Of a DNA stretch of 41,967 nt, positions 25,736 through 33,282 are shown one piece after another (position 1 is the first letter of the stretch; every line of letters starts with the position of its first letter). The translations under genes were made by a program, and so were the position numbers. The notes under the pieces are model-generated. The model was not told the origin of the DNA. It saw only the letters and a program-made list of their open reading frames with translations, and did not search any database. This stretch comes from Butyrivibrio sp. (lineage in GTDB: Bacteria > Bacillota > Clostridia > Lachnospirales > Lachnospiraceae), in assembly GCA_024688095.1 (NCBI GenBank), contig JAILEJ010000151.1:1-41967 (forward strand), written 5' to 3'.

Positions 25736-26641
25736 TCAAAGCTTTTCATATAGCTCCATAATAGCTTCGCCTGTTGCAAGATCATCTGAAAAAGCAGTGG
25801 CACTTCCTGCAGCAGTTCCCATTTTTAATGCTGATTCATAACTGCCTGTCTTTAAGTAACCTGCTACAAATCCGGCTACCATAGAATCACCGGCTCCAAC
25901 AGAATTTTTTACTGTTCCCTTTGGTACACCTATTCTGAACTTTTCACCATTTTCAGTTATAAGCATTGAACCTGCACCAGCCATAGATATGAGAACATTT
26001 CTTGCTCCGATTTCCTGAAGCTTTTTTGCATGTTCTTCAATTTCTTCATCAGTTTTTAAAACAGTATCAAACATTTCCCCAAGCTCATGATTATTTGGCT
26101 TTATGAGGAATGGATGATATTTTAATACATTTCTTAAAAGATCCTTGGTGGCATCTACAACAAAAAGAACTTTTTTGTTTTCAAGTCTTCCAAGAATTGT
26201 TTCATAAACATCGCTTGGAAGAGAAGATGGAATACTTCCTGCAAGTATCAGGATGTCGCCTTCAGTAAGAAGATCAAGTTTTTCATAGAGGCTGTTTAGT
26301 GATTCGCTGTCAATCTTTGGCCCCTGAGAATTGATTTCTGTTTCTTCTTCAGATTTAATCTTTACATTTACCCTGGTAATACCTTCTTTTAATTTAATAA
26401 AGTCAGCCTTGATACCTTTTTCATTTAAACCTCTAATTATTTCATCTCCGGTAAAGCCTGCAACGAAACCAAGAGCAGTATTATCAAGGCCAAGATTTTT
26501 TAATATAGTAGAAACATTGATGCCTTTTCCGCCAACATAGTATTCTTCACTTGTTGATCTGTTGGTCATTCCGGGATCGAGTGGACTATCCATATGGATT
26601 ACATAGTCGATGGCCGGATTAAATGTTACTGTATATATCAT
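25736..26641 (-). CDS. fruK: 1-phosphofructokinase
   Basis: The enzyme phosphorylates the fructose-1-phosphate delivered by FruA to fructose-1,6-bisphosphate, feeding glycolysis. The 301-residue PfkB-family protein starts TVTFNPAIDYVIHM, has the substrate loop EYYVGGKGINVSTIL near 33-47, LAGSIPSSLP, KPNNHELGEMF and the C-terminal anion-hole signature SVGAGDSMVAGFVAGY with catalytic Asp252. Tagatose-6-phosphate kinases look similar, but the location between a DeoR regulator and fruA makes 1-phosphofructokinase the clear choice. It starts 26 bases after the regulator gene ends. Confidence 0.95.
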   Translation of the reverse strand: MIYTVTFNPAIDYVIHMDSPLDPGMTNRSTSEEYYVGGKGINVSTILKNLGLDNTALGFVAGFTGDEIIRGLNEKGIKADFIKLKEGITRVNVKIKSEEETEINSQGPKIDSESLNSLYEKLDLLTEGDILILAGSIPSSLPSDVYETILGRLENKKVLFVVDATKDLLRNVLKYHPFLIKPNNHELGEMFDTVLKTDEEIEEHAKKLQEIGARNVLISMAGAGSMLITENGEKFRIGVPKGTVKNSVGAGDSMVAGFVAGYLKTGSYESALKMGTAAGSATAFSDDLATGEAIMELYEKL

Positions 26642-26667
26642 TACTGACCTCCTATAAAATAAATATA

Positions 26668-27426
26668 TTAAAAGTTATTTGAAACTACTTTTACGATTGA
26701 TTTTTCAAGGTATCTCTTAGCAGGTTCTTTATCTGTAATGATGCAGCATTTTGAAATATCAGCAAAGGTTACAGCATTTACCTGGCCAAATTTAGTGTGA
26801 TCAGCAAGAATATAAGTAATGTAAGCCTGCTTAATCGCAACTGATTTTACTAAAGCTTCGTCTACATCCGGAGTAGTACATCCTGCATCAATAGCTATGC
26901 CGTTTGTACCCATAAATGCTTTTGTAAAATGGTACTTTGAAATGCTTTCTACACAATCAGGGCCTATAATTGCTTCTGTTGGAGTTTTGATACGACCTCC
27001 AAGAATTGAAGTTTCACATCCTTTATCTATAAGCTTTTTGGCATGTCTTATACCGTTTGTAATATACTTGGCATTTGTATTTGTAATATAGTCAATAAGC
27101 TTGAGAGTAGTAGTACCTGAATCAATAAATACAAAGTCCTGATCGTTTATGAGCGTTGCTGCGTATTTGCTGATCGAATCTTTTTCTTCTATGTTTATTC
27201 TTGCCTTTTCCTGCATGGATTCTTCAGTTGTTTTAATATTGCTTGAATCTAAAGATGTTGCACCGCCAAAAACCTTGTTGATCAGAGAAGCCTTACTAAG
27301 TGCATTAAGGTCTCTTCTGATAGTTGCTTCTGATGAATCCAAAAGCTCAGTCAGTTCAGCAACTGTAACTGCTTTTTTTTCATTTACGATGCTAACAATC
27401 TGCTTTCGTCGTTCTTCAGTTAACAT
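26668..27426 (-). CDS. fruR: DeoR-family transcriptional regulator of the fructose operon
   Basis: This 252-residue regulator has an N-terminal DeoR-type helix-turn-helix (MLTEERRKQIVSIVNEK, then VTVAELTELLDSSEATIRRDLN with the recognition helix) and a C-terminal sugar-phosphate sensor domain of the DeoRC type (FIDSGTTTLKLIDYI, AIIGPDCVESISKYHFTKAFMGTNGI, ADHTKFGQ). FruR relatives respond to fructose-1-phosphate or similar. The frame extends to ATG 27444, but ATG 27426 has AAAGGA nine bases upstream and gives the family's usual MLTEER start. It is the first gene of the operon and probably controls its own promoter. Confidence 0.92.
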   Translation of the reverse strand: MLTEERRKQIVSIVNEKKAVTVAELTELLDSSEATIRRDLNALSKASLINKVFGGATSLDSSNIKTTEESMQEKARINIEEKDSISKYAATLINDQDFVFIDSGTTTLKLIDYITNTNAKYITNGIRHAKKLIDKGCETSILGGRIKTPTEAIIGPDCVESISKYHFTKAFMGTNGIAIDAGCTTPDVDEALVKSVAIKQAYITYILADHTKFGQVNAVTFADISKCCIITDKEPAKRYLEKSIVKVVSNNF

Positions 27427-27462
27427 ATCAAACGGTCCTTTCATAAAACTGTCTACATATAA

Positions 27463-27491
27463 ATAGTAGCATTAATAATGAGCATGGTCAA
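27463..27491 (-). promoter_or_regulatory. Promoter of the fructose operon
   Basis: On the minus strand TTGACC (plus-strand GGTCAA, 27486-27491) and TACTAT (plus-strand ATAGTA, 27463-27468) are separated by 17 bases. It lies 37 bases before the chosen fruR start. Confidence 0.65.
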
Positions 27492-27535
27492 TCATAAATA
27501 ATCAAAAACAGTCACAAAATGAACATAAAAAATCA
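27490..27535 (-). promoter_or_regulatory. Candidate FruR operator with helically phased repeats
   Basis: Read on the plus strand, AATCA occurs at 27490, 27500 and 27531 and AGTCA at 27510, that is, at about ten-base spacing with one position skipped. The array overlaps the -35 box and the region upstream. DeoR-family regulators commonly bind direct repeats spaced by one helical turn. The surrounding sequence is very AT-rich, so chance repetition cannot be excluded. Confidence 0.4.
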
Positions 27536-27779
27536 ACAAATAACAATAACAATTACAAAAATTCAAATTTAATCAAGAAAAATAATCATCAAAGAGTGCT
27601 AAAACGATAATTTCTAAATGTAAATCAAAAATAAAATTATGATAAAAATACAGGAACCTTTATTTATAAGGCTTTCAGGTATATATACCAATTATTAAAA
27701 ACTTGAACTTAAGATGTATAACAATTAAAATAGAATTATATGAGCGGGAAATTGCCCTGCGGAATCTGGAGGAATAAAA
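27536..27779. other. Rest of the AT-rich region between fruR and the CheC-like gene
   Basis: No gene is seen. There is a perfect 12-base palindrome GGTATATATACC at 27678-27689 and a short CCTT/AAGG stem near 27657-27671, but no confident promoter or terminator. The GGAGGA ribosome binding site of the next gene is at 27765-27770. Confidence 0.5.
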
Positions 27780-28397
27780 GTGGATAATTTTTTAACTACA
27801 GAACAGATAGATATAATAGGTGAGATTGCCAATATCAGTATGGGCAATTCAGCAACTACACTCAGTATGATGGTTAATAAGAAGGTTGACATCACGACAC
27901 CAAATGTTCAGGTTGTAAACAGAAGTGCAACGCTTGATGACTATCACAACACTTGTATTTTTGTTCAAATTCATTATGTTAAGGGCCTTGAAGGAAATAA
28001 TGTTCTCATTTTAAAGGACCATGATGTTATGGTTATGACCGATTTGATGATGGGCGGCGATGGAACAAATACATCTGGAGAGATATCAGAACTTCATTTG
28101 TCTGCGGCATCAGAGGCAATGAATCAGATGATGGGAACCAGTGCGACATCTCTGTCTTCTATGCTTGGCGTTGGAACTGATATCAGTACGCCTGTTGTTA
28201 ATCAGATTGACGTTGAAAGTGTTAAACTATTTGAGAAAATGTTTGAGACTCCATATGAGAAGTTTGTAAAAATCTCGTTCAGAATGACCATAGGTGATCT
28301 TATTGATTCAGTTATGGTACAGCTGTATCCTATTGAGTTTGCAGTTGATATGTGTAAAAAGTTTTCAGAAAGGAAAGAAGTCGAAAAGAAAGACTAA
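27780..28397 (+). CDS. CheC/FliY-type phosphatase domain protein
   Basis: This 205-residue protein consists of one CheC-like domain, the fold that removes phosphate from CheY-P. Both pseudo-symmetric active-site helices are present: EIANISMGNSATTL (Glu15, Asn18) and EAMNQMMGTSATSL (Glu112, Asn115). The wording of both helices is closest to the N-terminal domain of FliY, the switch phosphatase, but FliY's leading CheY-binding peptide and C-terminal FliN domain are absent. It may be a stand-alone CheC or a FliY paralogue. The start is GTG 27780 after GGAGGA. It is followed 18 bases later by a DUF4317 gene and then a c-di-GMP phosphodiesterase gene, a grouping that suggests a motility-signalling role. 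Confidence 0.85.
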   Translation: MDNFLTTEQIDIIGEIANISMGNSATTLSMMVNKKVDITTPNVQVVNRSATLDDYHNTCIFVQIHYVKGLEGNNVLILKDHDVMVMTDLMMGGDGTNTSGEISELHLSAASEAMNQMMGTSATSLSSMLGVGTDISTPVVNQIDVESVKLFEKMFETPYEKFVKISFRMTIGDLIDSVMVQLYPIEFAVDMCKKFSERKEVEKKD

Positions 28398-28415
28398 AAG
28401 TTTTGGTAAAGGGAA

Positions 28416-29549
28416 ATGAATAAAGCAGAAGTATTAGAAATAAAAAAACAATTTACACCTGACAGATGTACGATAGATAAAATCTGCGGATGTTATGTTG
28501 ATCATGAGAAAAATAAACGCCTGGTTTCTAAACAGGCGTTTATGTCTATTCCGGAGGAGGAAATGTTCAAGTATCTGGATATATTCCAGCATACTTTAAT
28601 GGGGACATTTGGAAAAAATCTAATTGATCTGGAGTTCCCAATTGATCAGGAGGCCGAAGGTGGCACACAGGAATTTTTGCTCAGGCTTCGTGATTCACAT
28701 CTTGAAGATGATGAGCTTATTGAGGAATTCTACGATAAGATAATTGGTAATTATATTAACGGTGAAAACTATTATATTATTCTTGTGCATGCAGTTTATG
28801 ATATTCCTGGAATAACAGCAGATGGAATTGAAATGGATGATGCATCAGAAAATATTTATGATTATATTTTATGCAGTATATGTCCTGTTAAGCTTTCAAA
28901 AGCTGCACTTGGATATAATGAATCCAAAAATGTGATTGAAGACAGATTCCGTGACTGGGTAGTAGAAGGACCGGCCAAGGGATTTCTTTTTCCGGCATTT
29001 ATTGAAAGAAATGCTGACATTCATAATATGCTGTATTTCAGTAAAAAACCTGATGACATTCAGCCTGAGTTTATACAGGCTATGTTTGGAGGCATAGCAC
29101 CTACATCAGCACCTGATCAGAAAAATTTCTTTAATAATGTAGTAAGCGATACGATTGGCGATGATGCAGATTACGATATTATGAGAAATATTCATGAGAA
29201 TCTTAAGGAAATGATTGATAATCATGAGGGTGATGATGAGCCACTTGAACTTGGCAAAAATGAGCTTAGAAATTTATTGCAGGATAGTGGTGTTTCTGAA
29301 GAAAAAATGGATTATTTCAATAAAAATTATGAGACTTACGCAGGAGAAGAGGATTATCCGCTTCTTGCCAGTAATGTAGCAACAAGCAAGTTTGACATTG
29401 CAACACCTGATGTTGTTATAAAGGTTAAGCCTGACAGAGCAGACCTTGTTGAGACTAAATACATTGATGGAAGACAATGTATAGTAATTGCAGTTGATGA
29501 TCATATTGAAGTAAATGGTATTAATGTTCGTACATTTGTAAAAAAGTGA
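28416..29549 (+). CDS. DUF4317 family protein
   Basis: This 377-residue soluble protein starts MNKAEVLEIKKQFTPDRC followed by ICGCYVDHEKNKR, the hallmark of DUF4317, a family I know from Clostridia with no established function. It is acidic, has no signal or membrane helix, and ends with a small beta-rich segment (GRQCIVIAVDDHIEVNGI). The AAAGGG ahead of the ATG is unusually close (two bases), so translation may depend on coupling with the gene 18 bases upstream. A strong hairpin lies within the coding region at 28513-28543. Confidence 0.85.
   Translation: MNKAEVLEIKKQFTPDRCTIDKICGCYVDHEKNKRLVSKQAFMSIPEEEMFKYLDIFQHTLMGTFGKNLIDLEFPIDQEAEGGTQEFLLRLRDSHLEDDELIEEFYDKIIGNYINGENYYIILVHAVYDIPGITADGIEMDDASENIYDYILCSICPVKLSKAALGYNESKNVIEDRFRDWVVEGPAKGFLFPAFIERNADIHNMLYFSKKPDDIQPEFIQAMFGGIAPTSAPDQKNFFNNVVSDTIGDDADYDIMRNIHENLKEMIDNHEGDDEPLELGKNELRNLLQDSGVSEEKMDYFNKNYETYAGEEDYPLLASNVATSKFDIATPDVVIKVKPDRADLVETKYIDGRQCIVIAVDDHIEVNGINVRTFVKK
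28513..28543 (+). other. Strong hairpin inside the DUF4317 coding sequence
   Basis: ATAAACGCCTG (28513-28523) pairs perfectly with CAGGCGTTTAT (28533-28543), and three further T-A pairs can form inside after one bulged base. It begins 97 bases after the start codon. Such a stable stem early in a gene is uncommon; no T run follows. Confidence 0.5.
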
Positions 29550-29606
29550 TTTGAAATATTATGGGGTTTTTTTGTGGGGAAATATGATGTATCGGAGGGT
29601 GCATAT

Positions 29607-30884
29607 ATGTCTAGAGATCCATTGACCGGACTATATGACTTTAAAGATTTTATTGAACTTACAACAAAGTATGTGGCAGAGAATGAGGGGTCTTATGCCA
29701 TAGTCACTAATGATGTAAGTAATTTTAAATATATAAATAAGTTTTACAGTGTTGAAACCGGGAATTTATTTATATCAGAGATGGCAAAATTTTTCTTCAC
29801 GGATAATCCGCATACAGTATATGCATGCAGAATAGATTCGGAGCAGTTTACCATGCTTGCAAGAATTGATGGGATTTCAAGAGAAGATGAAGTTGCGCGC
29901 ATAGAAAATTATAATATCAAATTTGAAGAAATAATGAATTCCAGATATCCAGATATCTACATTCATGTATATACAGGGGTATATTTTCTGGAGAACTCAA
30001 ATGAAAATATGAGACAGGCTTTTGATAAATCAAAGATGTCCAAAAGCAAGATGAAGGGCAGATATGATATCAGCTGCCAGGTATATGATCCCAAGGATTA
30101 CATAATCAAAGAAAGTGTAATGGGAGCATCTAATCTTTTTAGAAAAGCAGTTTCTGATGATCGAATACTTGTTTATCTTCAGCCAAAGATTTCTTCAAAA
30201 AAGTCATCTCTTACCGGAGCAGAAGCACTTGTAAGAATTATAGATGAAGGCGGAAGAATTGTTCCTCCGGCTGAATTTATACCGGCTCTTGAGCAGATAG
30301 GTATAATAGGAATGCTTGACAGAATAATGGTTGAAAAAGTATTTGCGCTTCAGAAGAAATGGAAGAGTGAAGGTAGAGAGCTTTTTGTTATATCTGTTAA
30401 TATATCAAGGCAGGAATATATTAAATCCGATTTTTCTGACAGGATGATTGAACTCTCCAGAAAATATAAGGTGCCACCGGAATATATTGAATTTGAAATT
30501 CTTGAGAATATGTTTATCACAAATAGCAATGCAATTATTACAAGTACAAATGAACTCAGGGAATTTGGATTCAGAGTGAGTATAGATGATTTTGGTTCTG
30601 GATATTCAAGTTTAAATCAGGTTGCCAATCTTCCTGCTGATACAGTTAAGATGGATATTACTTTTGCAAGAGTATGCCTTAAAACCAAAAAAGGAAGAAC
30701 AGTTGTAAAATCTCTTATTCACATGTTAAATGACATTGATTTTGATGTTGTATTTGAAGGTATTGAAACAGAAGAGCAGAAAGACCTTGTAAATTCATAT
30801 GGATGTGATGTTATTCAAGGATACTATTACAGCATGCCGATACCGGTGGAGGAATTTGAAAAGAAGTTTCTTGGTAAAATGTGA
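29607..30884 (+). CDS. c-di-GMP phosphodiesterase with degenerate GGDEF and intact EAL domain
   Basis: This 425-residue soluble protein has an N-terminal GGDEF-fold domain (about 1-150) in which the catalytic motif is RIDSEQF (75-81), so it cannot make c-di-GMP, although it may bind GTP. The EAL domain (about 180-425) keeps the metal and substrate residues: EALVRI, the Asn of VNISRQEY, FEILEN, IDDFGSGYSSL, VKMDITF, FEGIETEEQ and QGYYYSMP. It is therefore predicted to hydrolyse c-di-GMP to pGpG. There is no sensor or membrane domain. ATG 29607 lies seven bases after GGAGGG and is preferred over GTG 29574. It is the third gene of the CheC-like/DUF4317 cluster. Confidence 0.92.
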   Translation: MSRDPLTGLYDFKDFIELTTKYVAENEGSYAIVTNDVSNFKYINKFYSVETGNLFISEMAKFFFTDNPHTVYACRIDSEQFTMLARIDGISREDEVARIENYNIKFEEIMNSRYPDIYIHVYTGVYFLENSNENMRQAFDKSKMSKSKMKGRYDISCQVYDPKDYIIKESVMGASNLFRKAVSDDRILVYLQPKISSKKSSLTGAEALVRIIDEGGRIVPPAEFIPALEQIGIIGMLDRIMVEKVFALQKKWKSEGRELFVISVNISRQEYIKSDFSDRMIELSRKYKVPPEYIEFEILENMFITNSNAIITSTNELREFGFRVSIDDFGSGYSSLNQVANLPADTVKMDITFARVCLKTKKGRTVVKSLIHMLNDIDFDVVFEGIETEEQKDLVNSYGCDVIQGYYYSMPIPVEEFEKKFLGKM

Positions 30885-30911
30885 AAAAAATATGAATTCA
30901 TAAAAGTAGTC

Positions 30912-30940
30912 TTGACTTTATGTAGCAAGCTACTTATCAT
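30912..30940 (+). promoter_or_regulatory. Promoter of the marR-ABC exporter operon with a palindromic operator in its spacer
   Basis: TTGACT (30912-30917) and TATCAT (30935-30940) are 17 bases apart. The spacer holds the palindrome GTAGC-AA-GCTAC (30922-30933), a natural place for a MarR-type repressor to bind. A perfect TATAAT at 30942-30947 is 24 bases from the same -35 box and may serve instead with an unseen partner. Confidence 0.6.
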
Positions 30941-30989
30941 GTATAATATGTACTAAGCTACATATTGTATTTGATAAGTAGCTTTTTTT
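30927..30989 (+). terminator. Long imperfect hairpin with T run between the EAL gene and marR
   Basis: The 24-base arm 30927-30950 matches the reverse complement of 30961-30984 at 21 positions around a ten-base loop, and T residues continue to 30989. It probably ends transcription from the EAL gene 43 bases upstream. Transcripts started at the overlapping marR promoter would contain a shorter version (GCTAC/GTAGC stem, 30955-30984), so it may also attenuate marR. Confidence 0.75.
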
Positions 30990-31034
30990 ATGCAAAAAAT
31001 TTTGCTTTATAAATAGTGGGGAATGGAGGTGCAG

Positions 31035-31484
31035 ATGAATTGCAAAGAACGTGATAAAGAAAATGAACCGCTTGGATTTAAATTTAAGATTATTAATGAT
31101 AAGTTTGCTCAAAATTTTAACAATGAACTTAAAATTCATGATATTACTTTTTCACAGATGGGTATTTTATGGTATTTAGAGCATAATCAGGATCATAAAA
31201 TCACACAGAAGGAATTATCTGAAGCTATGCATATTAAACATCCGACAACCATAGGTCTTCTTAAGCGGCTGGAAGAAAAAAGTATGATTGAAATTAAGGT
31301 TGATGCGGAAAACCGGAAATATAAAAATATTGCAATGACAGATAAAGCAAAAGATTTTCTTAATAAGCACAGGCAGCACAGAAAGGAACTGGATAATGTG
31401 CTGATTAAGGGAATGAGTGAAGATGAAGTAAGAGAATTAAGAATGCTTCTTGATAAGGTTTATGACAACATGAAGGATTTTTAA
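31035..31484 (+). CDS. MarR-family transcriptional regulator
   Basis: This 149-residue winged-helix protein has the MarR layout: an N-terminal dimerisation helix, then HDITFSQMGILWYLEHNQDHKITQKELSEAMHIKHPTTIGLL with the recognition helix, the wing (KVDAENRKYKNIAMTDKAK) and a C-terminal dimerisation helix ending ELRMLLDKVYDNM. It lies 34 bases before a pair of ABC exporter genes, an arrangement typical of self-regulated multidrug exporters whose MarR repressor is released by the drug. ATG 31035 has GGAGGTG a few bases upstream; the earlier ATG 31023 would overlap that site. Confidence 0.93.
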   Translation: MNCKERDKENEPLGFKFKIINDKFAQNFNNELKIHDITFSQMGILWYLEHNQDHKITQKELSEAMHIKHPTTIGLLKRLEEKSMIEIKVDAENRKYKNIAMTDKAKDFLNKHRQHRKELDNVLIKGMSEDEVRELRMLLDKVYDNMKDF

Positions 31485-31518
31485 AGCAGAACAAAAATGA
31501 TTATGGAGGTTTTTGGAA

Positions 31519-33267
31519 ATGATAAAAACTTTAGCAGCACAGCTAAAAGAATTTAAGCTTCCTTCGATACTTACCCCGTTTTGTATGATCGGAGAAGTTG
31601 TTTGTGAAATGATTATTCCTGTGCTCATGGGTAATATCGTTGATTACGGTATTAACGGAGGCGATATGGGATATATCCTTAAAACGGGAATTGTAATGAT
31701 ACTGGTTGCTATTCTGGGACTTATAAGCGGGTGCCTGGGTGCATATTTTGGCTCAAAGGCATCTACAGGATTTGCTAGAAATCTTCGTAAAGCAATGTTT
31801 GACAATATTCAAAAGTATTCATTTGCTAATATTGATAAGTTTTCTACATCAGGTCTTGTAACACGTCTTACTACTGATGTTACAAATATCCAGAATGCTT
31901 ATATGATGATGCTTCGTATGGCTATGAGAGCTCCTGCATCAATGATAATAGCAATGGTGATGTCTTTTATTATCAGCCCAAGACTTGCTACAATTTATCT
32001 TTGCGCGGTTATTTTCCTTGGACTGATCATTGTTCTTCTTATGGGAACAACAACAAAATATTTTAAACAGGTATTTGAAAAGTATGATGCTTTAAATGAA
32101 AGCGTACAGGAAAATGTATCAGCAATCAGAGTTGTAAAAAGTTATGTTCGTGAAGAACATGAAAATACAAAGTTTGCAAAGGCAGCAGAGAATATTTACA
32201 TGATGTTTGTAAAGGCTGAAAAGAGAATGAGTTATATGATGCCAATTAATATGGCAACTGTATATGCATGTATCCTTCTTATCAGCTGGATGGGTGCACA
32301 TATGATAGTATCAGATACTCTTACTACAGGTAATCTGATGAGTCTTCTTACTTATTGTATGAATATTCTGATGAGTCTTATGATGCTTTCAATGATCTTT
32401 GTAATGATCACAATGTCTCAGGCATCAGCAAAGCGTATAGCTGAAGTTATTGAAGAAAAGAGTACTCTTAGTAATCCGGAAAATCCTGTTATGGAAGTTA
32501 AGGATGGTAGTATTAAATTTAATAATGCATATTTTGCTTACAATAAAGATTCAAAAGAGCCGGTTCTTAAAAATATAAATCTGGATATTAAATCTGGTGA
32601 AACGATAGGTATTATAGGTGGAACAGGTTCTGCAAAATCCTCACTTGTTAATCTTATAAGCAGATTATATGACGTAACAGATGGTTCTGTAGAGGTTGGC
32701 GGAATTGATGTAAGAAAATATGATATGGAAGTACTTCGTAATCAGGTTTCTGTTGTACTTCAAAAAAATGTCCTTTTTAGCGGTACAATTCTTGAAAATT
32801 TAAGATGGGGTGATAAAGAGGCTACAGATGAAGAATGTAAAAGGGCTTGTCAGCTTGCCTGTGCGGATGAATTTATAGACAGAATGCCTGATGGATATGA
32901 CACTTATATCGAACAGGGAGGTAATAATGTTTCCGGTGGTCAGAAACAGCGTCTTTGTATTGCAAGAGCTCTTCTTAAAAAGCCTAAGATACTTATTCTT
33001 GATGATAGTACCAGTGCGGTAGATACAGCAACTGATGCCAAGATCAGAAAAGCTTTTGCAGAAGAAATTCCTGATACAACAAAGCTTATAATTGCTCAGC
33101 GTATTTCAAGTGTACAGAACTGTGATCGAATTATTGTTATGGATAATGGTCAGATAAATGGTTTTGATACACATGAGAATCTTCTTAATAATAATGATAT
33201 TTATAGAGAAGTATATGAATCACAGACCGGTAGCAGCGGAGATGCTGATTTTGATGAAAAAGTATAA
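31519..33267 (+). CDS. Heterodimeric ABC exporter, subunit with the non-catalytic ATPase site
   Basis: This 582-residue exporter half has six membrane helices (to about residue 300) and one ATPase domain. The ATPase carries several changes: Walker A is GGTGSAKS (367-374, Ala in place of the second conserved Gly), Walker B ends LDDSTS with Asp496 where the catalytic Glu normally sits, and the H-loop His is Gln527 (LIIAQRISS). The signature VSGGQ (471-475) is intact. This is the pattern of the degenerate partner in BmrCD, LmrCD and TM287/288-type drug exporters. ATG 31519 is preferred over TTG 31513 by its nine-base distance from GGAGG. The partner gene follows after 15 bases. Confidence 0.93.
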   Translation: MIKTLAAQLKEFKLPSILTPFCMIGEVVCEMIIPVLMGNIVDYGINGGDMGYILKTGIVMILVAILGLISGCLGAYFGSKASTGFARNLRKAMFDNIQKYSFANIDKFSTSGLVTRLTTDVTNIQNAYMMMLRMAMRAPASMIIAMVMSFIISPRLATIYLCAVIFLGLIIVLLMGTTTKYFKQVFEKYDALNESVQENVSAIRVVKSYVREEHENTKFAKAAENIYMMFVKAEKRMSYMMPINMATVYACILLISWMGAHMIVSDTLTTGNLMSLLTYCMNILMSLMMLSMIFVMITMSQASAKRIAEVIEEKSTLSNPENPVMEVKDGSIKFNNAYFAYNKDSKEPVLKNINLDIKSGETIGIIGGTGSAKSSLVNLISRLYDVTDGSVEVGGIDVRKYDMEVLRNQVSVVLQKNVLFSGTILENLRWGDKEATDEECKRACQLACADEFIDRMPDGYDTYIEQGGNNVSGGQKQRLCIARALLKKPKILILDDSTSAVDTATDAKIRKAFAEEIPDTTKLIIAQRISSVQNCDRIIVMDNGQINGFDTHENLLNNNDIYREVYESQTGSSGDADFDEKV

Positions 33268-33282
33268 GAAAGGACAAATCCA

